Of a stretch of DNA of 12,032 nt, positions 1-5,154 are shown piece after piece. Every line of letters starts with the position of its first letter. The first letter of the stretch is position 1. Source of the DNA: DATAYF01 sp036272735. GTDB lineage: Bacteria > Chloroflexota > Ktedonobacteria > Ktedonobacterales > Ktedonobacteraceae. The translations under genes and the position numbers were made by a program. The notes beneath the pieces are model-generated. The model was not told where the DNA came from. It saw only the letters and a list, made by a program, of their open reading frames with translations, and did not search any database. The DNA is taken from the NCBI GenBank assembly GCA_036272735.1, contig DATAYF010000285.1, positions 1 to 12,032 on the forward strand, given 5' to 3'.

Positions 1-398
1 CTTTCTAGCGTTGGCATGACGCTCAGGCAATCGCCGCATAGAAGCTGCTGAGGAAGCAGCTTTTCCTGACTCTCTGCAATCACCTGCTGATAAATATCTA
101 CCCACTTCTGGTTGATCTCGATGCCTACCGCTGTACGTGGCTTGTTGCAGATCGCGGCACCAATCAGCGTGCCACCAACTCCGGCAAAGGGATCGAGCAC
201 CCGCCCCGCTGGCTTCGTAAAAAACTCGATCAACTGGCACATCAATTGTGGCGGTTTATTGGCTCCATGGGCTTTGCGCAAATGATGCCCATACGCGGAT
301 GCATACGTGGTCGTTAATAAACTCTTGGTGAAGTAGAGCCACTTGGCACCAGTCAATTCATTCAGTGCGTTACGCGTCGATACCTCTGCATTATCCAT
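1..398 (-). CDS. DNA methyltransferase of the N6-adenine/N4-cytosine type, N-terminal part (runs off the left edge)
   Basis: The reading frame is open from the ATG at 398 to position 1, giving 132 codons of the N-terminus. Residues 10-26 contain an N-E-L-T-G...K-W-L-Y-F-T-K segment, which I recall from the N-termini of some DNA methyltransferases. Residues 66-77 (RVLDPFAGVGGT) are the AdoMet-binding motif I (D-P-F-x-G-x-G-G-T). The acidic residue that contacts AdoMet is probably E94 in G-I-E. G-D at 122-123 begins the next conserved strand. The catalytic motif IV (S/D-P-P-Y) is not reached, so base specificity (N6-A or N4-C) cannot be decided. I chose the ATG at 398 because GAGGAGG lies 5 bases upstream. 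An in-frame ATG at 428 has no comparable site. The enzyme would methylate double-stranded DNA, as an orphan methylase or as part of a modification or defence module. The neighbouring upstream gene on the same strand is TcmP-like, 160 bases away. Confidence 0.85.
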   Translation of the reverse strand, partial: MDNAEVSTRNALNELTGAKWLYFTKSLLTTTYASAYGHHLRKAHGANKPPQLMCQLIEFFTKPAGRVLDPFAGVGGTLIGAAICNKPRTAVGIEINQKWVDIYQQVIAESQEKLLPQQLLCGDCLSVMPTLE

Positions 399-449
399 AA
401 TCCCCTCCTCAGCACTCTCTTTCTTCATCGCATGGCGCTTTTTTGTCAA

Positions 450-458
450 ATTGTACCA
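450..458 (-). promoter_or_regulatory. Possible extended -10 promoter of the methyltransferase gene
   Basis: On the minus strand the sequence TGG-TACAAT matches an extended -10 element (TGn-TAnnAT). It would start transcription near 443, about 45 bases before the ATG at 398, leaving room for the GAGGAGG ribosome-binding site. No good -35 hexamer is seen at the usual distance. It implies that the methyltransferase can be transcribed separately from the TcmP-like gene. This is a motif match only. Confidence 0.4.
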
Positions 459-558
459 CTAGAGCATTCCTTTAGCGTACATTACAGGTGGAAGTATTGC
501 CGAAGCACTGGGAGTTCCCACACTCAAGCGTTACTCCTGGCAATGACCCTTTGTCCGG

Positions 559-1824
559 TCAGCGCCACTGTAACGTGTCGTTGTTGCCGGGAATGCGCTC
601 GTCTGGCTGGTCGTGTAGCGGCTGCTGCCAGGCGCAACGCACCTCCCCATCCAGTAATAACTGCCGCATACACGCGTCATAATCTTGACGCGGCAAACGA
701 CCAAAGCGTTGCAAGATGAGTTGCTGGCGCAGATCAGGCCAGCGTCTCGCGCGCTGGGCACGTCCCTGTTGCAACATGTGCTGCGTAAGCTGTTGGAGTT
801 GCTCCTGCCGCCGCACGCGATCTTGCTCGAAAAACCAGGCTTCACTTAACAGCCCGCGCCAGCTTTGCTCTTGCAGGCGGCGTTGACGATGGTAGACAGC
901 GTCATTCATGCTCATGAGACTATCCTGGCGACGGGTGGCGAAGAGGAGAGTGTACGGCAGCGCGGTGATGGTCGCCGGTGCTGTCTGGGCCTGCACCGCG
1001 ATACGCTGCACGGCGAAAGGGAAGTGACGCTGCATCGAGCCGGTAAACAGTTCCAACCAGCCGCTGACCGCCTGCTCTAGCTGTTCCTCCTCTTGTGGTA
1101 GTACCTTCCAGCGATCACTACGCACCAGGCCAGTCAACGTTGCTGCTCGTTCTTTACTGTGGTGGGCGGCGCGTAGCAGTGCCCCAACCTGTTTATGCAC
1201 GATCAGCAGGCACAGCTCGGTTGGTACGGCCCGCTGATAGAGTGGTGTCAGGTCATCGTACAGAAAGGTGGTAGCTCCCAGAGGGTTGAGCAGAAAAATA
1301 GCGGGCGATTGTTCGATGGCCGCGAGCAGCGTGGGAGCTATCTCTAGCCAGCTTGCTGGCAGCAATCCACTCTCCTTTGGTAGCGTGTATGTACGCTCGC
1401 TCGTCGAGCCATTATCGTGTGAGCGTGTCTCATGGCGTTTGCTGCTGCCACCGGTGAGTACCAGGCCGCGTAACGCCAGCGGCTTGTCTTCCTGGGCCAG
1501 TGTGCCCGCCAGCGTCACCAGCGATTGGAGTTGCGGCACAACCTCGCCCTTGTTGCGCTTTGTGGTTGGCTGCGCCTCGTCCTGCTCGACGCGCTTGACC
1601 CTGGTGTCGCTACCCAGCGCGTCGATCCAGTAGCAACGCCGAAATATGCGCGTAGCAGCCAGCGCTCGGCAATACGTGGCGGCGTAATCTTCAAGCAGCC
1701 AGTCGCGCAAATGAGACACGACGATGCGCTCGGAGAGGCGTCCCGTACGCGTAGAGCGTCCGTGCTCCGAGAAAGTATCGAGCGTGTGTATATCCTCGTG
1801 TTGCGCGGCCCATAAGTCATCCAT
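559..1824 (-). CDS. TcmP-like protein (three-Cys-motif partner family), diverged
   Basis: This 421-residue soluble protein has no signal peptide or membrane segment. I read it as a divergent TcmP-family protein because conserved blocks appear in the family order. First comes a helical N-terminus ending in a hydrophobic strand, C-Y-W-I-D-A-L-G-S-D (64-73), where typical members have I-D-x-F-A-G-P-G. Next is F-L-L-N-P-L-G-A (177-184), corresponding to the F-I-D-P-F-G block, followed by P-T-E-L-C-L-L (201-207). Then comes Y-T-L-L-F-A-T-R (291-298) with M-N-D-A-V-Y (306-311), and a C-terminal stretch (about 360-400) resembling a small winged helix. Residues 75-150 are charged and low in conservation. 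The glycine-rich F-A-G-P-G loop is degenerate (A-L-G-S-D), so any AdoMet-type binding may be lost. TcmP proteins usually neighbour a three-Cys-motif (Gp37/Gp68-like) protein; here the visible neighbour is a DNA methyltransferase. A role in DNA modification or defence is inference. The family call rests on remembered motifs, not on a search. Confidence 0.6.
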   Translation of the reverse strand: MDDLWAAQHEDIHTLDTFSEHGRSTRTGRLSERIVVSHLRDWLLEDYAATYCRALAATRIFRRCYWIDALGSDTRVKRVEQDEAQPTTKRNKGEVVPQLQSLVTLAGTLAQEDKPLALRGLVLTGGSSKRHETRSHDNGSTSERTYTLPKESGLLPASWLEIAPTLLAAIEQSPAIFLLNPLGATTFLYDDLTPLYQRAVPTELCLLIVHKQVGALLRAAHHSKERAATLTGLVRSDRWKVLPQEEEQLEQAVSGWLELFTGSMQRHFPFAVQRIAVQAQTAPATITALPYTLLFATRRQDSLMSMNDAVYHRQRRLQEQSWRGLLSEAWFFEQDRVRRQEQLQQLTQHMLQQGRAQRARRWPDLRQQLILQRFGRLPRQDYDACMRQLLLDGEVRCAWQQPLHDQPDERIPGNNDTLQWR

Positions 1825-1833
1825 CTTGCGCCT

Positions 1834-1842
1834 ATTTTACCA
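1834..1842 (-). promoter_or_regulatory. Extended -10 element of the TcmP-like gene, probably giving a leaderless mRNA
   Basis: The minus strand carries TGG-TAAAAT, and only 9 bases separate the end of the hexamer from the A of the ATG at 1824. Transcription starting 6-8 bases after the -10 would leave a leader of about 1-3 bases. Consistent with this, no purine-rich ribosome-binding site is present in the 9-base gap. No clear -35 is seen. Confidence 0.45.
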
Positions 1843-1884
1843 CAAGGAACGGCATAAACATTTCCTTGAATGCTGCAACAACGT

Positions 1885-1940
1885 AAAAAAACATAAAGCT
1901 TTATTAATGGTTTCCGGAAACCATTAATAAAGCTTTATGT
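1885..1940 (-). terminator. Perfect 50-bp palindrome with downstream T7 tract (candidate intrinsic terminator, minus direction)
   Basis: Positions 1891-1915 are the exact reverse complement of 1916-1940, with no spacer and no mismatch. Read on the minus strand, the palindrome runs straight into seven T residues (1891-1885), the layout of an intrinsic terminator. On the plus strand there is no T tract. The palindrome lies downstream of the acylphosphatase gene and upstream of the TcmP-like gene, both on the minus strand, so a terminator here would insulate them. The stem is unusually long and mostly AT-rich, with a GC-richer centre, which is not typical of terminators. A protein-binding site or the remnant of a mobile element remains possible. 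Confidence 0.55.
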
Positions 1941-1953
1941 GTCCCGGACACAT
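1937..1953. repeat. Short palindrome overlapping the end of the 50-bp palindrome
   Basis: ATGTGTCC and GGACACAT flank a single C, giving 8-bp perfect arms. The left arm shares its first four bases with the right end of the large palindrome, so the two cannot both be extruded completely at once. It could be an operator-like dyad or part of the same repeat element. Confidence 0.55.
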
Positions 1954-2033
1954 GCACGTACATCGATGGTTTTCTGGAAATCTGAGTACGCCGTGACGTT
2001 GGTTTTTAGAATAAAGTTATCCTTTCGAGCGTA

Positions 2034-2383
2034 AACCCCAGGGCTTGAGCCCCAGGGAGAGAAGCGAGTCCGTGGATGGCGGCTTGGCATGGAATACTCC
2101 CCTGCTTGACGCTCTAGAACTTCTGTGCTCTCCTTTCACCCGTTCTCTTGCACACAAACAACGCCAGCCTGTGTGGGCGTTTCACGGGCAATCGTTCCCG
2201 TGAGGAAAAGCAGGAACGGACCAACGTGTTGTGTGCCAGCCAATCCCTCAGGTCTTTTCCGTGCCCACCAGCCACCTGTTGTGGTTGCAACGAACACCGG
2301 GCGCGCACGGAGCCTTCAGGGGCCACCTTGAGAAGCCCCTGGCTTTCGCCGTGGGGAGTCGTCACATGTTTCGCCAACATTGA
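2034..2383 (-). other. Structured intergenic region without a convincing gene, candidate non-coding RNA or mobile-element relic
   Basis: No reading frame here resembles a protein, but stem-loops are dense. The first is 2036-2057, a 10-bp stem whose two non-Watson-Crick pairs are G-U on the minus strand but C-A on the plus strand. Others are 2160-2165 with 2176-2181 (6 bp), 2182-2188 with 2197-2203 (7 bp), 2306-2353 (about 15 bp) and 2366-2380 (5 bp). The hexamers at 2173-2178 and 2263-2268 could form a longer-range helix. The wobble asymmetry favours an RNA read from the minus strand, the direction of acylphosphatase transcription. The right-hand boundary abuts the acylphosphatase stop codon. 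GC-rich stems with a nearby GGGGAG stretch recall IS200/IS605 ends and the guide-scaffold RNAs of TnpB/IscB elements, but no transposase or nuclease residues are present. This identification is inference. Confidence 0.4.
2306..2353 (-). repeat. Long interrupted stem-loop inside the structured region
   Basis: The helix is built of CACGG with CCGTG (2306-2310 and 2349-2353), AGC with GCT (2311-2313 and 2342-2344) and CAGGGGC with GCCCCTG (2317-2323 and 2335-2341), around an 11-base loop. On the minus strand the internal loop is purine-rich (CGAA opposite AAG), as is common in structured RNAs. There is no T tract, so it is unlikely to be a terminator. Confidence 0.6.
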
Positions 2384-2680
2384 TTAGTAGCGGATATGAA
2401 AGCCAGTATAGTGTTCAGTTGGTTCATGCCAGGTGACCTGTATCTCATCGACCTGCGCGGCTGACGGTCCGCGTCGGAGCGCGTTGAGCAAACGTTCAAG
2501 GCTCGCACGGATTCCTTGTGCGACCACCTCGACATCACCATCACTCGTGTTCCGCGTGTAGCCACGCAGCCCAAGCGACTGTGCTTGATGGATGACAAAG
2601 TAGCGGAAACCGACCCCTTGTACGTACCCGCGCACGAGCGCATGGAGTTCTCTGATTTGTTGCAGGTCGCTCTGGTTCAT
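2384..2680 (-). CDS. acyP: Acylphosphatase (acylphosphate phosphohydrolase)
   Basis: This 98-residue protein has the single-domain size usual for the family. It would hydrolyse the carboxyl-phosphate bond of acyl phosphates in the cytoplasm. The phosphate-binding loop V-R-G-Y-V-Q-G-V-G-F-R is present near residues 16-26 and contains the catalytic arginine. The catalytic asparagine lies in G-Y-T-R-N-T-S-D-G-D-V-E-V. The end G-F-H-I-R-Y matches the usual C-terminus (F-x-I-R-Y). An in-frame TTG at 2881 would add 67 residues, but that stretch does not resemble the family. I chose the ATG at 2680 because the domain follows directly and an extended -10 lies just upstream; ATGs at 2692 and 2689 are alternatives. 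The gene stands alone on the minus strand, divergent from the MoxR operon. Confidence 0.88.
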   Translation of the reverse strand: MNQSDLQQIRELHALVRGYVQGVGFRYFVIHQAQSLGLRGYTRNTSDGDVEVVAQGIRASLERLLNALRRGPSAAQVDEIQVTWHEPTEHYTGFHIRY

Positions 2681-2687
2681 GGCATCC

Positions 2688-2696
2688 ATCATAGCA
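2688..2696 (-). promoter_or_regulatory. Extended -10 element of the acylphosphatase gene, possible leaderless start
   Basis: The minus strand reads TGC-TATGAT and then 7 bases to the ATG at 2680. A start 7-8 bases after the hexamer would fall on or beside the A of that ATG. There is no recognisable ribosome-binding site upstream of any of the three candidate ATGs (2692, 2689, 2680), which fits a leaderless mRNA. The ATGs at 2692 and 2689 overlap the -10 itself. Confidence 0.45.
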
Positions 2697-2874
2697 TAAT
2701 CTACGCTTTCGGGATAGTCTTCTCTGTGCAAAGGTTTTTCAATGAAAGCGGGCGATCTGAGATTAGGAAGAACGGCGGAGTTTGTAACAAAGCTGTCCCT
2801 TTCCACGTAATGGATAAATAAGGTGCCCTTTTTCTCAATAGGGTATGATTCTTGCCTGTTTTTTGCTTTTATTA

Positions 2875-2904
2875 GTGACAATGGGCTATACCTTGTCGTA
2901 TACT
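2875..2904 (+). promoter_or_regulatory. Sigma70-type promoter of the MoxR/DUF58/transglutaminase operon
   Basis: GTGACA at 2875-2880 and TATACT at 2899-2904 are separated by 18 bases. A start near 2911 gives a leader of about 55 bases before the ATG at 2966. It sits in the 285-base gap between the divergent acylphosphatase and MoxR genes. No operator-like dyad is evident. Confidence 0.6.
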
Positions 2905-2965
2905 AGAAGCACCTAAAAACTTTGATGTTACACACCCCAATCTTACTTTTATTGTGGAGTGAAGT

Positions 2966-3937
2966 ATGCAGTCAGTACAGGACCTGGCGACCGCAGTGCA
3001 GCGGGTAGTGAGCAATGTTGAGCGTGTGATTGTGGGAAAGGCTGATGCGGTAGCATTTACGTTAATTGCCGTCATTTGTCATGGTCACGTGTTGATTGAG
3101 GATGTGCCTGGCGTGGGGAAAACAGTGCTTACCAAGGCAATTGCCCGCTCGATTGGATGCTCGTTTAAGCGTATTCAGTTTACTCCCGACCTATTGCCCA
3201 GTGATGTCACTGGCGTCTCCATCTATAATCAGAAGACCGAAAATTTTGAATTTCGCGCTGGCCCCATCATGGCACAAATCGTGCTGGCAGATGAGGTGAA
3301 CCGTGCGACCCCTAAAACCCAATCGGCGTTGCTAGAGGCGATGGAAGAGGCCCAGATTACCGTCGATGGCACCTCGTATCATTTGCCGGAACCATTTATG
3401 GTGATGGCGACGCAAAACCCCATTGAATACGAAGGAACCTTTCCACTGCCTGAAGCGCAGTTAGACCGCTTCATGATGAGCATTAGCCTGGGCTATCCAA
3501 AGGCCGAGGATGAAATAAATATCCTGAACAGTCATCAGCACCATCACCCGTTGGAAGACCTGGCACAGATCATGACGGCCGAGGAGCTGGTGCAGATTCA
3601 ATACCAGGTCCGTTCTATCCACGTTGACCAATCAATTCGTGAATATATTGTGTCCGTGGCGAATGCGACGCGTACCCACGCTAATATTTACCTTGGCGTC
3701 AGCCCGCGTGGTTCGCTGGCTCTATTTCGTGCTGCCCAGGCTCTAGCTGCTATGCGTGGGCGCAACTATGTTATTCCTGATGATGTGAAGCTGCTGGCGA
3801 AACCGACGCTAGCTCATCGTATGATCGTCACGCCAGCCGCGCGGGTACGTTCGATTACCTCTTCAGCCACGCTTGATGAGATATTGCAGAGCATTCCGAT
3901 ACCCAATGCCTGGGTTGGCGGCGGAAAGGGGCGCTAG
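2966..3937 (+). CDS. MoxR-family AAA+ ATPase
   Basis: This 323-residue cytoplasmic ATPase belongs to the MoxR family, whose members act as ATP-driven chaperones or remodellers and are often paired with DUF58 or VWA-domain proteins. Walker A is P-G-V-G-K-T (48-53) and Walker B is L-A-D-E (107-110). The strand ending A-T-Q-N-P (148-152) is sensor 1. The family segment L-P-E-A-Q-L-D-R-F follows at about 161-169. S-P-R-G-S in the C-terminal lid domain carries the sensor-2 arginine. The length is normal and all ATPase residues are intact. The ATG has GGAG 6 bases upstream. It is the first gene of a three-gene operon, and its stop codon is 3 bases before the DUF58 start. The likely partner is the DUF58 protein; the physiological target is unknown, with envelope maturation or stress tolerance as inference from this gene set. 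Confidence 0.95.
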   Translation: MQSVQDLATAVQRVVSNVERVIVGKADAVAFTLIAVICHGHVLIEDVPGVGKTVLTKAIARSIGCSFKRIQFTPDLLPSDVTGVSIYNQKTENFEFRAGPIMAQIVLADEVNRATPKTQSALLEAMEEAQITVDGTSYHLPEPFMVMATQNPIEYEGTFPLPEAQLDRFMMSISLGYPKAEDEINILNSHQHHHPLEDLAQIMTAEELVQIQYQVRSIHVDQSIREYIVSVANATRTHANIYLGVSPRGSLALFRAAQALAAMRGRNYVIPDDVKLLAKPTLAHRMIVTPAARVRSITSSATLDEILQSIPIPNAWVGGGKGR

Positions 3938-3940
3938 GCG

Positions 3941-5152
3941 ATGCGTCCCTGGCAAGCATTAGTGCTGATCGTTATTCTGGCTTTTTTTGCCATCAGTAGT
4001 GGTTGGAAAGACCTCTATGTGCTGCTCTACGTGCTCCTCACGCTCTTCGTCCTGTCGTGGCTGTGGGCGCATTATAGTTTGCGCAAGCTCGTCTTTCGGC
4101 GCACGGTCACGAGCGGGCGTGTGCAGGTGGGCGAGCAATTCGACGAGCGTTTGATACTCGATAATACCAGCATTATGCCGAAACTATGGGTGCAGATTGT
4201 GGATCACTCGACGCTGCCAGGCCATCGCGCGGGCTACGTTGCGAGCATGGGTGGGCGCAAGCGCTCGACGTGGAGGGCACGAACCACTTGTCGACAGCGT
4301 GGACGCTTTCAACTTGGCCCGGTCAGCGCAACCAGTGGTGATCCTTTTGGCCTCTTTCGCCAACGCATACCTTTGATGTCTACGCAAGAAGTGCTGGTGC
4401 TCCCTCGCGTGTTGCCTATCAGCAACTTTGCTTTGTTTACCGGTGGTCTACCGGGTCGGGGGCGTAGCTCACGGCGTGCTCTACAGGCCACCACCAACGC
4501 TACGACGATCCGTGAGTATGCCAGTGGCGATGCGCTGAGTCGCATTCATTGGCGTTCAAGCGCACATCATAACAAGTTGATGGTGAAAGAGTTCGATCTC
4601 GATCCCGCCGTTGACGCGTGGCTCTTTTTGGATCTGCACGAATCGGTACAGGCGGGGATGGGAGAGCATTCCACTGAAGAATATGGCGTGACTATCGCGG
4701 CTACCATCGCTGTCTATTTACTACGGCACGATCTTTCAGTTGGCCTGATCGTGAATGGTCAGCGGCGCGAGTCGCTGTCTTTGGATCGTGGAGATCGACA
4801 GATCGAGCGTGTGTTAGAGGTGTTAGCGGTAGTCGAAGCGGGCCCTGGCCCACAATTAAAAGAGGCGCTGGCCCTGGACGCATTCCATTTTGGACGGAAC
4901 GCTGTCGCGATAGTGATTACACCTTCTAATTCTCGGGATTGGCATGAAAGCCTGCGCCACTTGCAGTTGCGTGGAGTGCAGGTCGCCGTGGTCGGTTTGG
5001 ATGCAGCATCGTTTGCTAACCAACCTTCTGACGAGGATTCACTGACTCTACTAGAAGGCGCTGGCGTAGCGGTTACACGTGTGAAGCGTGGTACGCCACT
5101 AACTCAAGTGTTGGAGAGCGCGCAGGAGGCACGGTACAAAACCCGGAGGTAA
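3941..5152 (+). CDS. DUF58 domain-containing protein with two N-terminal membrane segments
   Basis: The protein has 403 residues. Hydrophobic segments at about 4-20 and 25-43 anchor it in the membrane, and the remainder is probably cytoplasmic. Family motifs appear in order: G-D-P-F-G-L-F-R (133-140), R-E-Y-A-S-G-D (191-197), R-I-H-W-R-S-S-A (201-208) and V-K-E-F-D (215-219). A VWA-like fold follows, beginning with strand F-L-D-L-H-E-S (229-235), where D-x-x-x-S would be a degenerate metal-site motif. DUF58 proteins have no established reaction and are thought to work with MoxR ATPases as adaptors or clients. The start lies 3 bases after the MoxR stop, with a GGAAAGGGG ribosome-binding site inside the MoxR coding end, so translation is probably coupled. 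The downstream transglutaminase gene starts 2 bases after this stop codon. Confidence 0.92.
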   Translation: MRPWQALVLIVILAFFAISSGWKDLYVLLYVLLTLFVLSWLWAHYSLRKLVFRRTVTSGRVQVGEQFDERLILDNTSIMPKLWVQIVDHSTLPGHRAGYVASMGGRKRSTWRARTTCRQRGRFQLGPVSATSGDPFGLFRQRIPLMSTQEVLVLPRVLPISNFALFTGGLPGRGRSSRRALQATTNATTIREYASGDALSRIHWRSSAHHNKLMVKEFDLDPAVDAWLFLDLHESVQAGMGEHSTEEYGVTIAATIAVYLLRHDLSVGLIVNGQRRESLSLDRGDRQIERVLEVLAVVEAGPGPQLKEALALDAFHFGRNAVAIVITPSNSRDWHESLRHLQLRGVQVAVVGLDAASFANQPSDEDSLTLLEGAGVAVTRVKRGTPLTQVLESAQEARYKTRR

Positions 5153-5154
5153 AA

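Noticed and set aside
432..719. A 95-residue plus-strand frame covering the methyltransferase/TcmP gap
   Set aside because: It overlaps the 3' end of the TcmP-like gene antisense, has no ribosome-binding site, and its composition is unlike that of the real genes.
1268..1633. A 121-residue plus-strand frame opposite the TcmP-like gene
   Set aside because: It is a shadow of the minus-strand gene: low-complexity, arginine/serine-rich and without motifs.
2114..2380. An 88-residue minus-strand frame in the structured interval, considered as the tail of a TnpB or other transposase
   Set aside because: It has no RuvC, zinc-ribbon or other recognisable motif, no ribosome-binding site, and overlaps several strong stem-loops; the frame is probably accidental.
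1825..2383. CRISPR array or complete insertion sequence
   Set aside because: There are no regularly spaced direct repeats, no transposase frame, and no paired terminal inverted repeats with target duplication.
2681..2881. N-terminal extension of the acylphosphatase from a TTG at 2881
   Set aside because: The extra 67 residues do not resemble the family, there is no ribosome-binding site before the TTG, and a good extended -10 lies inside this stretch just before the ATG at 2680.
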